From: Sclerodactyla briareus
Lineage: Eukaryota; Echinodermata; Holothuroidea; Dendrochirotida; Sclerodactylidae
Assembly: GCA_026419785.1 (NCBI GenBank)
Contig: JAODTK010005922.1
Location: forward strand, 62,001-126,000
Direction of reading: 5' to 3'
DNA length: 64,000 nucleotides
The notes under the pieces are model-generated. The model searched no databases. It saw nothing but the letters and a program-made list of their open reading frames with translations, and was not told where the DNA came from. The translations under genes were made by a program, and so were the position numbers. Position 1 is the stretch's first letter, and each line of letters begins with the position of its first letter. This document shows positions 48,011-57,953 of this stretch, in pieces.

Positions 48011-49700
48011 CTGATATCGTTATTCCCTTTTCTTCTGCTATCCAATGAGTAATAAACGGGTTCACCACATGTGTAGAAGGCTGCTCAGCGATCACTTTCA
48101 ACAATTCTACTTCCAACTGAGAAGACGCCGCACTAAAGGCGACGGACATTACCCTATCTAATTCAGAGTCGCCTTCCAGAGATGCACGGGATATAAATAA
48201 TCAGGTAACACCAACTCTCTCTCGTATCCTATTTTCGGTGTATAATCAGGGAGCTACAACAAGGTCCTTCTCACACGAGCAGAATGATTCACAAATGCGT
48301 TGAATTTTACTCCTTCCAACGAAGTTTGAGTACAGTGACACTCTGTAACACTATAACGAAGACAGGCTTTGGGAAGGACTTTAGAATAATAACGAGAGAT
48401 GTTCTTTACCATTAACCATTTCTGTCACAGAGGAACCAGTTGCTTTACGTTAGATACCACCGTATAATCGGAAACCATTGTTAGCATATGTAGAACAGGA
48501 GGTTTACACATCAATTCTCGAACATCAAAAAATTGGGATTGTTGGTGTTCACTGGTACACAAGAATTCTTCACGTATCCTACTCGTGAAGAAGAGGTAAA
48601 TTCTGAGACACGTATTTTACTGCTCACACAAACCGTCTAACAGCCTGTAAACTATGCGGTACTGGAGTGCCCCTGATGGTTCTACATTTGCTCTGGAGTG
48701 GCTGCACACGAACATGACCGTCAAAATTGACGAAAACCAAATGACCAATATAGACCACTGAGTTATTGAACAGGACACATTTCTTTGAAAAAATCCTCAA
48801 ACCATGTGCCACCAAAGTTTCGGAAATTTGCTCTGGATGTTGCAGATAGGACTGTTCATGCAATGATGTGTAATACGGAATTTTCCCGGGTTCGAAATAG
48901 TTGCCAACACTTCATCTATTTGAGCCTGAAGTATAGCAGGAGAGAGGTTCAGACCCTGAGACAATTGTTTTTAATAGTAATGTTTCCTACCATAGTAAGT
49001 GTGTTGTTGTGCCTTAGATCACAAGGGCAGACAGAAAAACGTAGATTTCAGGTCAAGAACGCTGAACACTTGAGCTTCTGAATAACCTATAGTACACAAT
49101 GTCTCATCAAAAAGAGGGAATGGCGGAATAGTCCGTTTGATTCTATCATTGAGGTACCTGAAGTCCATAACGTCTCGCCTATCTTGTGTTTCCTTTTTAT
49201 AAATTGGCAGCACGGCGAGGTATATGATTGGTGACCCACAGCCAAGACTTGCCTAGCTCATTTGACACAACCAATTTGTCATCCCCATATAACCTATAGG
49301 TACGGATGATAAATGGTTCATCGTCTGCCAGTCTGCAAATGGGGGCGACCTTCCAAATTATATCTCATGAGACCATCTCGATCAATTTCATACTATGACC
49401 TAGGCGCGAGAGAGATCCCAGGATAACACCAATACCTATGAGCTATGGTGCGACCAGAGCACTAACCTCAAACTTATGCCCTTGCATTGTGGCAACAAAT
49501 TCTACTCATGTATCTGCACTAATATACTGATCATTTCCTAATTTGAACTGAACAGGTTCTAACTTTGTTAATTCCTTGAACCCCTGATGTGTAGAATTAA
49601 GCCACACACAGAAGACGATCGATTAGGTCTACAGTCTACAGAAATTACATTGCTCCGAAAAAGTTTCATCATTGAAATCCAGTGCCCCACGTTGGGCGCC
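48010..49700 (-). pseudogene. Ty3/Gypsy pol remnant: protease end, RT and RNase H
   Basis: Minus strand, in order. At 49475-49380 is a protease C-terminal block (GIGVILG then SLSRLGHSMKL). From 49250, a SPIIY-like block leads into the frame 49213-49019, with DFRYLNDRIKRTIPPFPLFD and VFSVLDLKSTFFCLPL, which is RT block 1 and motif A. At about 48990-48880 come LSQGLNLSPAI and the start of the YxDD region, where the Asp pair is not readable. In 48863-48624, HGLRIFSKKCVLFNNSVVYI and the IRGTPVP-x-x-x-x-xVRRF block follow. At about 48400-48330, YYSKVLPKACLRYSVTE is RNase H. At least four frame changes and several stops make it dead. The zinc-knuckle gag and the protease active site are missing: only about 200 bp lies between the primer-binding site and the protease end. 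Integrase is not recognised. Confidence 0.85.
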
Positions 49701-49701
49701 A
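49684..49701 (-). promoter_or_regulatory. Primer-binding site, tRNA-Lys(1,2) type
   Basis: The minus strand reads TGGCGCCCAACGTGGGGC, the sequence complementary to the 3' end of tRNA-Lys1,2 and used to start minus-strand DNA synthesis in several retroelements. It lies immediately inside the end of the LTR (next base 49702), as required. Confidence 0.85.
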
Positions 49702-50255
49702 TGTCGTGTAATTTGGTTTCTACTGAACTCCGGTCAAACCGAACTCCAGCAATCGTTAAGTTCGCCGCTGAATAAGCTCGCCTGGTTCCGAGTTAAGCAA
49801 CGCTTCTCAGTGGAATAATGAATTATCCATAATTGCAAGTTAAATGGAAACTCGATGGAGACGAAAACAATTTTGTGTATTTTGAACATTTGATTCTTCC
49901 TTCTCATGAAATTATACCTGATTCATTATAATATTTCTTCCGTACAGAGAAAAATGTGAGAAAAACTTTTAGCCTTCTAACTGACCTCTCTGTAACAAGT
50001 CCGGCCTTTAATGACCTCCTCTGGAATGACCTCTCTCTGTACCAGCGCGACAACCGTTTTTATACGGCTCCACCTGCTCCGCTCAATAGTGCTGCCGCTG
50101 CGAACGTAGACCAATCACTCCACTGAACGTATTCACTAAATATGCGATACTGACGTCACCGTAAACTGAATAAGGTGCCTTTGGCAAGTAACTCCCTGAC
50201 TACTGTGTATATGTGATTTTCAAGAAATTGAAAGAGCGTCGACTGACACTGCAAC
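49702..50255 (-). repeat. 5' LTR of the Gypsy element
   Basis: On the minus strand the right edge ends ...ACACGACA directly before the primer-binding site. The left edge is proposed at TGTTGCAGTGTCAGTCGACG (50255), giving TG...CA ends and about 554 bp. A TATA box, CGTATAAAAACGG, lies at about 50066-50054, some 190 bp into the LTR, a plausible U3/R layout. The inner edge is firm; the outer edge is inferred. No second LTR is seen in the window, so the 3' half of the element is lost or out of reach. Confidence 0.65.
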
Positions 50256-50455
50256 ACTCATTGAGAATGGAGGTGCTGCCCAACTGATTTTGTGAATACA
50301 GCCAAGTCGGCTTTACGAAATGCCTACACAGGAAGTATCCTCAGCTAGAACAATAGGAAACGTGGGAATCGTCGCGATAACAGCTGTTCTGTAAAGACGC
50401 GCGTAAGTTTAAAGATCGTAGGTCAGACGTGCGCTCTCGATTTCCAATGCCGATA

Positions 50456-50815
50456 TTTTTTTTTTTATTATGGTATACTTGGTGAGCAGAGAATCGATCC
50501 TATTCAAGGCCCAGCGAGCGTGTAGACCGTGATACTGCACCTAATTGTCAGCTGCGAATCCTTCACCAGGTTCACAGAATAAAACAATGCCTCTTTGACG
50601 GTACCTTGAGTGTGGGGTGGGGGTAATCACACGCATATACCAACTTGTAAATTGCATACCTCGTTTGTTCCAATCCCTTGTGCTGAGCGCCCAGCGAGAA
50701 TGCAACAGGCTCCATTTTTTATATAAGTCCTTGGTATCACCCGACCGGGAATCGAACCCTGGTCTTCCGGGTTGGAAGCCGACACTCTACCAATTGTGCC
50801 AACCACTCGGTTAAT
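50456..50815 (-). mobile_element. Full-length tRNA-derived SINE (family A)
   Basis: Read on the minus strand, it starts with a tRNA-like head: A box TGGCACAATTGG (50801-50790) and B box GGTTCGATTCC (50758-50748). A body of about 280 bp continues to CCAAGTATACCATAATAAAA with an A-rich tail (50466-50456). The head resembles tRNA-Gly (CTTCCAA in the anticodon region), but the acceptor stem does not pair and the T stem has a mismatch, so it is not a functional tRNA. The body and tail recur at 53.83 and 63.62 kb (minus) and at 19.75 and 23.67 kb (plus). Confidence 0.8.
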
Positions 50816-51674
50816 ATGAAAATGAATAAGCCTATGCAGGCATTAGTTATAAGTCCATGTGAACTAGTGACCGTGTAACCTTGTAAGTGACGAAATAAAT
50901 GTTACGGCCTCCTTAGCAATGGAGAGGAGGGTCGTCAAATCACAATACGGCAATTGATATATGACCATAGCTACGACTTTGTCTGCCAGAGTCATATTTT
51001 CACGAGTTGAGTTACGGTCCTGAATGCTGGAATTGTCAAGCAGTACTCTATAATGGCATTATAAAGTCAGACACTTACTCTGTGTTATTAAAATACGAAT
51101 TTGCAGGATAACCAGCCAGTTAGAAATAATTGAGCAATCTACCTGTTACTAGCGTATGACTGCTTCATGTCAACTACCTTGATTAGAATCAACCTCCAGT
51201 GCTCTCCGACCGCGAGATTAAATACACGAACACAGAGTTAAACGATGATTAGGCAGCACGTCAAAGTGAAGCCGAGACTTTCAACAAGAAGTCATGCATA
51301 CTTTTTATGGCATCATGTGTCTGTGTTATATCTTGTATAACTAGGGTTTAATTTATGCCAACGATGTCAACAGCCTATATTACATGTCTGTGTTTTATCA
51401 ACTTGTTTAGAGTATGAAATAATGATAAATAATCGTAAGATTCCATATTTCGGAGACATTTAGCTAATAAGCAACAGGTTGTGACGCCGAGCGAACGTGT
51501 GGGTTCGGATATTATCGCTAGTTAATTTAGTTCACTTCCGAATAAAAATTGAATCTCTTTGGTCACATTAAAATAAGTAACATTTGAAACACGTTTATTA
51601 ACCTCTTATTTCATTGATTTATTTTAGGTAGATGTTTATGTTTCCGGACCGTTCGGAAGGGTGTACAGCATCAT
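50816..51674. other. Unrecognised non-coding DNA
   Basis: Nothing supportable is visible. Confidence 0.45.
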
Positions 51675-52032
51675 ATTATAATAATATTATCATCATCATC
51701 TTGTGTTAATCAGTCTCCTAAGCCTTGTAGGCTTCTCAGTCAATTAATTGCTTTTATTGTTAAGCGTCAAGGGTGAGACCGTTCCTCCACCCTACTAAAT
51801 TTGAATAAGAAGAACAGTGTGCCTCTCTAATCAGGAAGACCAAATCGGCTGCCAAGTTGTCAGAGCTGAGCCGAGATCAATTCCTGCTTAACGTAATGTA
51901 TTCTCAAACTATTATCTAATCTAATACTTATCATAAAATTAATTCCGCCAGTCTTTTGCCGGGACACGAACCAGAGACAGAAGTCTTGGATTTCAACACT
52001 CAGTCGTGCTGGACAGCTGTGCTAAATTCGAC
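51675..52032 (-). mobile_element. Second tRNA-headed SINE (family B) with GAT-repeat tail
   Basis: On the minus strand, TTAGCACAGCTGTCC (about 52027-52013) fits an A box and GGTTCGTGTCCCGGC (about 51973-51959) fits a B box. A body of about 250 bp follows, ending in ACAAGATGATGATGATAAT (about 51706-51688), a short GAT-repeat tail. The A-to-B spacing is longer than in a tRNA, as in many SINE heads. It is unrelated to family A by eye. No other copy with the head is seen in this window; a similar GAT tail occurs at 39.55 kb. Confidence 0.5.
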
Positions 52033-53830
52033 GTAACGAGCCCTCACTTTGAGCGAAACGGGAATGAGAAACGTGCATCCCTAATTACCCCAAGGGGCAA
52101 CAACTGCCCACAATATGGCAGAATACAACATGCCAAAAAGGACACCAAAGTTATTCGGCAGACCAGACAATCCGTGGGGCTCCGTTATACGGAGCACAAC
52201 TGATGACATCCCACAATGGTTACTAAGTCTCTACTCATAACAAATGTTGTTCAAGTATTCAACTTGTCTTATTGACAATTATACATAGGCTGGCCCATTC
52301 TTTTTTTTCAACACATGCACTCCTAATGACCTTCGGCTTTTCGGTCAGCCAGATATGAAATTAAATCCTTAGCCCAATAGGGATACCAATTCGATACCAA
52401 TTTGATTTTCAATTGTGCAATTATACCATGAAAGGGAAGCTTGTACGACTAACGTGTCTCTCCAGTGTCGCAAAATCTTCCTGAAACGGACGCAGGAGAT
52501 AGGCCAGCGATGCAGGCGAAATGTCTAAAAAGTTGCCACTTGGCGTGAGTGTTCCATGGTGCAATAGAAATAAGAATATCGATAGGATATTGTGTAAAAT
52601 GATTCCTACTCCACCTAGAGTTATGCATAGTCTGTTACAAGTGAGTATGATTAGGACGGGAAATCTATATCTTTTAAAATAAGTACACGTTATGGTAATT
52701 TCAACCATGAAATCGAAGATGGTTGCTGGCCGCCATTTCTATTTTGTCCCAAATTCTCAGTTATATTATAACGTAACATGTCATTTCAGATTTCGTTCAG
52801 TCTCAGAAACCTGTATCCAACCTTGTAACATGGCTGATACGTTCGATTTAATATAAAAACGGTGTCAGGAAACGCAGAGCATGAGGGCCCTTACCTTAGC
52901 ATAGCTTACATTTCCCCCTAATCAGTGTTATGGACAGAGTATATAATGTGATCAATGTTATTTCTAAAACATGCGAACTTTGTTACGTGTAGGTATATTC
53001 TTATAGTTAGTGTATAACCCCATCAACTCACATAAACATGTACCAATGCGCTTCATAAATATGACGCCCAGGCATTAATGACTTTCCTAGTGCTTATCCC
53101 CATCCTGTTCGCGTCATTGCGTTTCTTCAACATGAGGACAATCACATGCGGATCATCCTCATTTTCAGGAATCTTGTTACACGCGTGGCTTGTGATATTT
53201 CTTGTCCAGGTACACTGGAGCTCTACTAATCTCTGAGCTAATCTGTCTTTTATGCTAAGAGAAACATTTCCAAAGAAATTATTGCATTTAATGGTTATTT
53301 TCTAGCATATTACATTCCGGTACGTAGTACATATTACAATTCATTTGCCTATAGAACTTTATATAGAGTTCGTCAACTTTTTTTTTTTAATCATTCTGGT
53401 ATCCAATGGTATGGTTTCTTCAACTATTGTTTTCTCATATTACTCTGTCTTTTTTAACTTAATTTCAGTTATGAACCTTAGGTATTTATGCTGATTGATC
53501 ACCTAATCTAATAATGAATATGATTTGAGTATTAGGGAACCGATATATCATATTTTACCGTCTACCGTTTCCTTTGCTGTTTCACCTATGACGATATCAC
53601 AAAACGTGGCAGGAAACAGCATGAAAAACATTTCAAACAACCTATGTGAGAGCTGTGACGAAACATGCAATTTAGATTGCTACTTTGGACTCATAGGAAC
53701 AATTGTATCGCTAATTCCGTTATGAGAGGTTCCGTACATCTCAACAGGAAAGCAGGAACGCAACTATGAGTAGTGATTCCAGTTACACCGATACTTTTCT
53801 GTCTTCCGTACCTACTCTGTTCTTCTTAGG
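52033..53830. other. Unrecognised non-coding DNA
   Basis: About 1.8 kb with no supportable gene or element. Short frames at 52421-52708 (minus) and 53525-53725 (plus) carry no recognisable motif. Confidence 0.45.
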
Positions 53831-54103
53831 ATTTTCTATGGCATACTTGCCGAGCACAGGGGACCGAATCTTTTCGAGGCCCAGCAAGGGTGTGAACCTG
53901 GATACTGCACCTCATTGTCAGCTGCGAATCCCTCACTAGGCACAGCAAGGCAGTGCCTCTTTTGGCGGTACCTCAATGTGGAGGGTGGTCACACGCAGAC
54001 CTAAACTTGCAAACTGCCTTACCCTCGTTTGCCCTGCTCTAATCCCTTGTGCTAAGCGACCAGCGAGAAGGCGACAGGTACAATTTCAAAGCCTTTGGTA
54101 TGA
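53831..54103 (-). mobile_element. SINE family A copy lacking the tRNA head
   Basis: The segment aligns with 50466-50740: CGAGGCCCAGCAAGGGTGTG, GATACTGCACCT-ATTGTCAG, GCGGTACCT and CTTGTGCTAAGCGACCAGCGAG are shared in order. It ends near TTTGGTATGAC, where the tRNA-like head would begin, so the copy is 5'-truncated or has a diverged head. The A-tail is also eroded. Confidence 0.85.
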
Positions 54104-54239
54104 CTCATGCGTGTCCTATTGTTTACTGATCCGTTCTGTTTTCAGCTCCGTGGGTTGTATGGATCCCTTTGTAATAGGCTGGTAGTAATCATTGTGTTTG
54201 TCGTTTGTTACCGCAGTTGAGAACAGGATAAAGTTCGTG

Positions 54240-54620
54240 TTCGAGAATTTGTTGTGTCTTTTTTCACTAGCTTCAGCTTGGACGTTTCAGCCTCTGGAGT
54301 ACGAACTAGCTGTTATGAGATTGGAGAGCAAATTATTCATCTGTCGGAGATTAAAAATGAGGGTGGATTTTCGCGAATCGCCGTTGAGCTTCAAGGTAGT
54401 TGGTTTTGATGAGGCTAGGAATTATGGGTTCCTATGTATTTATCGGAAATGTATTAGATTGTCTGAATTGGAAATCAATTTAGGGGCGCGTGAACATCAC
54501 TGGAGGGATGATATGTGCGGCGATGTTGTAGGACAAGTCGTTCTGAAGTCACTCTGCAATATTATAGGTCGCTCTGAATTGCAACAAATTTATTTCGAGT
54601 TACTTCCCAGTATACTTTGA
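54240..54620 (+). mobile_element. LINE ORF1 N-terminal fragment
   Basis: Part of an open 142-codon frame (54192-54620) reads GFDEARNYGFLCIYRKCIRL then SELEI, related to the CxxC segment at 30551. In CR1-type ORF1 proteins this zinc-binding block leads into a short coiled coil. Here one of the paired Cys is shifted (C-I-Y-R-K-C), so metal binding is doubtful. The residues upstream are not recognised. Whether this belongs to the same element as the RT at 54.7-56.6 kb is unclear, because no endonuclease lies between them. Confidence 0.5.
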
Positions 54621-54693
54621 TTTCGTCCGCATTTTCGAAATCTCACGACCTTGCGCATTCCTTTGAGCAGAGCGAAAAGCTAAAAAGGTTAAA

Positions 54694-55413
54694 ATGAGTG
54701 TTGATAGTGTTGTTGCACCGTGGTATGAAGTTTCATCAGAGACCCTGAAGGCGCACCTGAGGAAGGCTGACAGCGCGTGGATATTTCATGCATGTCATGA
54801 TCACTTCAAACATCTTACCACCAGTATAACCAGCAACTGCCTGAGCGGCGTTCTGAAGCAATCTCCAAAGAATTTGTTGGTCTGAGGTTGATATATGTTG
54901 ATCACTGATGTTGAACCCACTGCCTGACGGTGATGACCAGACGTTATCGGATGAGTTTCCAACATGTCTCAGGAACTGACTCCTAATCATAAGAAACGCA
55001 TCACAAGACTACCCTGGTTTTGAGTGTTCTCATAATCCTGTGCTAAATCCTTCTTGAGTCTCGTGCCAGTTGGCCATGATGGTAGGATGGTAATATATCT
55101 CAAATGACGGCCTTCCGGCAGATCCTATTCCTCCTGAGCTTGTCAAACGTCACATTGAAACTTTACTCTCATATGAAATCCCACGCCTCCCTCTCTTCAT
55201 ATCAGAGCGTTTACAGATACAGCACGGGTGAAGCTGTCAAATGGCATCCTTTTCTAACATGAATCGCCAGAGGTCCACATTGCTGGTTGTTGTCGATCTT
55301 TCTGCAGCATTCGATACAGTCCATCAAGACACACTGGTAAATGTGATGCAAAGAAGATTTGGTGGTTACAGACTCTGTTCTGGACTGGTGTTTTTCTTAT
55401 CTTTGCCCTAGAG
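54694..55413 (+). mobile_element. L2/CR1-like LINE ORF2: linker and RT up to the palm
   Basis: Plus strand, in order. VAPWYEVSSETLKAHLRKAD (54715) is the conserved APW-x-x-x-L-x-x-x-K-x-x-R block between endonuclease and RT. DPIPPELVKRHIETLL (about 55121) is the DPIP block. SVYRYSTGEAVK (about 55208) stands in place of QSAYR-x-x-HSTETAL. LLVVVDLSAAFDTVHQDTL (55280-55340) is RT motif A with its catalytic Asp. DSVLDWCFSYLCPRGYVVAI follows in a second frame. Several frame changes are needed, so the copy is inactive. The palm continues into a tandem array in which its next segment is repeated. Confidence 0.85.
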
Positions 55414-56583
55414 GGTATGTGGTTGCCATCAATTCTGGCCTATCTGCGACTCAGACATTGCCTTATCTGTTCAACAGGGGTGTGTGCATGGTGGGTCTCG
55501 TTCTTTTAATTGCTATTCGAGTACCTTGGCTGAGTCTATTACTACGTTTAGTCCAACCCATAGAAACATCAACATAGTTGAATATGCTGTCGACCAACTT
55601 TTCACACCCACTTTTAATCGGTATGTTGTTGCCATCAATTATGGCCTGTCTGCGACTCAGACATTAACTTTTCTGCTCAACAGGGGTGTGTGCATGGTGG
55701 GTCTCGTTCTTTTAATTGCTATTCGAGTACCTTGGCTGAGTCTATTACTACGTTTAGTCCAACCCATAGAAACATCAAAATAGTTGAATATGCTGTCGAC
55801 CAACTTTTTACACCCACTTTCATCGGTATGTTGTTGCCATCAATTATGACCTGTCTGCGACTCAGACATTAACTTTACTGTTCAACAGGGGTGTGTGGAG
55901 ATTCTGTTTCTCTTAATTGCTATTCGAGTAACTTGGCTGAGTCTATAACTACGTTTAGACCAACCCATAGAAACATCAACATAGTTGAATATGCTGTCGA
56001 CCATCTTTTTACACCCACTTTCAATCGGTATGTTGTTGCCTTCAATTATGACCTGTCTGCGACTCAGACATTAACTTTACTGTTCAACAGGGGTGTGTGG
56101 AGATTCTGTTTCTCTTAATTCCTTTTCGAGTAACTTGGCTGAGTCTATAACTACGTTTAGACCAACCCATAGAAACATCAAAATAGTTGAATATGCTGTC
56201 GACCAACTTTTTACACCCACTTTCAATCGGTATGTTGTTGCCTTCAATTATGACCTGTCTGCGACTCAGACATTAACTTTACTGTTCAACAGGGGTGTGT
56301 GGAGATTCTGTTTCTCTTAATTCCTTTTCGAGTAACTTGGCTGAGTCTATAACTACGTTTAGACCAACCCATAGAAACATCAACATAGTTGGATATGCTT
56401 ATGACCATTCTTTTTACACCCACTTTTAATCGGTATGTTGTTGCCATCAATTATGGCCTGTCTGCGACTCAGACATCGACTTTTCTGTTCATCAGGGGTG
56501 CGTGGAGGGTCTCGTTCTTTTAATTGCTATTCGAGTACCTTGGCTGAGTCTATTACTACGTTTAGTTCAACCCATAGAAACAT
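55414..56583 (+). repeat. Tandem array (about 202 bp units) built from a LINE RT palm segment
   Basis: Units start at GGTATGT(T/G)GTTGCC at 55414, 55620, 55825, 56027, 56229 and 56432, giving periods of 206, 205, 202, 202 and 203 bp, with a final partial unit to about 56583. Each unit encodes in turn YVVAINxGLSATQTL, a degenerate PQGS-LGP block (motif B), FNCYSSTLAESI, and a remnant of the YADD motif C region, best seen as GYAYDHSFYTHF near 56391. Units 1, 2 and 6 share GGTCTCGTTCTTTTAATTGC, whereas 3, 4 and 5 share AGATTCTGTTTCTCTTAATT. Periods that are not multiples of three break the frame at each junction. Confidence 0.95.
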
Positions 56584-57226
56584 CTTTTCAGTTGCAATTA
56601 TAGGGACGATATTTTTAACAATAGTTTCGTTAAGATAAGTGATCAGATAATCTGCAAAGCGGGAGTTTTTTTTTTTTTTCATTCAAACGTGCGATATCTA
56701 AGAATTTCTTTGATGAGTCAGGTAGACAATTACCATGCGACGTTTTTATTGCGAAATACACTAGTCCGAGGTTGCCTTTCACAAGGCCTAATGGAATAAT
56801 TGAAGCGATCATGCGTGGCTGGTGACCTACCCAGGCTGAAATGATGATGCTTATTCAACCATTCAGTCAGCAAATTATGTTGTCTCTTCTGGTATCTACA
56901 CCCAGAAGCTGCCGTTTTGCTTATAGATAATTTTCTTCTCATAGTGTTCAGCAACCCCGTTGTTGTGATCGGTGGAAAAACGATTTCAAAAAAAATAGAT
57001 TTTAACTGGAACGAAATATTTCTCTCATGTAATGTAATTCAAGACAGCAAGATAAAATACTTTCAGTACAGATATATTATTAGAATAGTAGCAACAAATT
57101 TTTTTCTGAATAGTCAATATTATAGATGATCCGAGCTGTAGCTTTTGCAATGGGTTTTTGAAACGTTATATATCACTCTTTTAGAGTTGCCCAATTGGGC
57201 CATTTTTGGGATAGAATATATTTGGA
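56584..57226. other. Unrecognised non-coding DNA
   Basis: No gene or element is supported; a T-run lies at about 56667-56680. Confidence 0.45.
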
Positions 57227-57540
57227 CTTAGTTTAGTTCAGTTTAGTGAGGAAGGGGTCAAGGACAACATTCATGAGAGACCCCGAAGCCAAAGCATCCC
57301 AAAAGAGAAGAGAAACCCAGGTGCCTATCAAATAATTTTTGAATTCTTGAAAAATCAGACAAGAGTGTGAATGCCTGGTTTTCAATGCATTCACACTCTT
57401 GAACAACTTCTCCAGGAAGGCTATTCCACTCATTAGAAACTCTCTGCGAGAAGAAATATTTCCGAATGTCCAATCTACAGCGTCTACCACGAAGCTTGAG
57501 ACAATGACTTGTTCGATTCCAAAGTTGAGATTTATCACGA
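57227..57540 (-). mobile_element. LINE ORF2 C-terminal end with AAACT tail
   Basis: The minus strand reads LDIRKYFFSQRVSNEWNSLP then GEVVQ in one frame, the classic CR1/Jockey C-terminal R-x-x-FF-x-x-R-V-x-x-WN-x-LP block. The end of the ORF (FWDALASGSL, then DPFLTKLN) continues in another frame. It finishes in CACTAAACTGAACTAAACTA (57248-57229), a tail of the same AAACT type as at 40.1 kb. It shares nucleotide identity with 38130-38388. The copy is 5'-truncated, typical of LINE insertion. Confidence 0.85.
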
Positions 57541-57914
57541 AAACGTTTGATTTGGATATTATGAGAACAGGTTAAAATGGTATAGTTTCACAATTTCCAT
57601 GCAGAATATAATATTTAGGTTTGCAAATGTACCAGAACGGTTCCAGGTTATGCTGCTTTTAAACAGAAAAAGGCCACACTGCAAACGTGAAGCCTATATA
57701 CTTAATAAGAAACAGAAATATAAGGATTTGGAGACATTGAGGAATACCCTGTTGGTAATGTAACAGCGGATCGTGCATATGTATTAATGTTATGATGTCG
57801 TTGTATATGTAATTGTATAAGCTCCTGTGTTTGGGAGATTCGTGCCAATAAATTGGAAATTATTTCGTTACTATTTTGGTAAAGTACCGTACAATATCTT
57901 CTTAGTAACAGCGC
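57541..57914. other. Unrecognised non-coding DNA
   Basis: This may include upstream ORF2 sequence of the adjoining LINE, but no motif is readable. Confidence 0.4.
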
Positions 57915-57953
57915 AATAATAATAATAATAATAATAATAATAGTAATAATAAT
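57915..57953. repeat. (AAT)n microsatellite
   Basis: About 13 AAT units with one G interruption. Confidence 0.95.

Noticed and set aside
47746-48045. 99-codon minus frame as Gypsy integrase
   Set aside because: Position downstream of RNase H fits, but no HHCC zinc finger or DDE residues can be recognised.
50738-50811. Functional tRNA-Gly gene on the minus strand
   Set aside because: The A and B boxes are good, but the acceptor stem does not pair and the T stem has a mismatch. It is joined to a repeated body with an A-tail, so it is a SINE head.
55414-56583. CRISPR-like array
   Set aside because: Units are about 202 bp and homologous throughout, with no short repeat plus unique spacer structure; they encode RT sequence.
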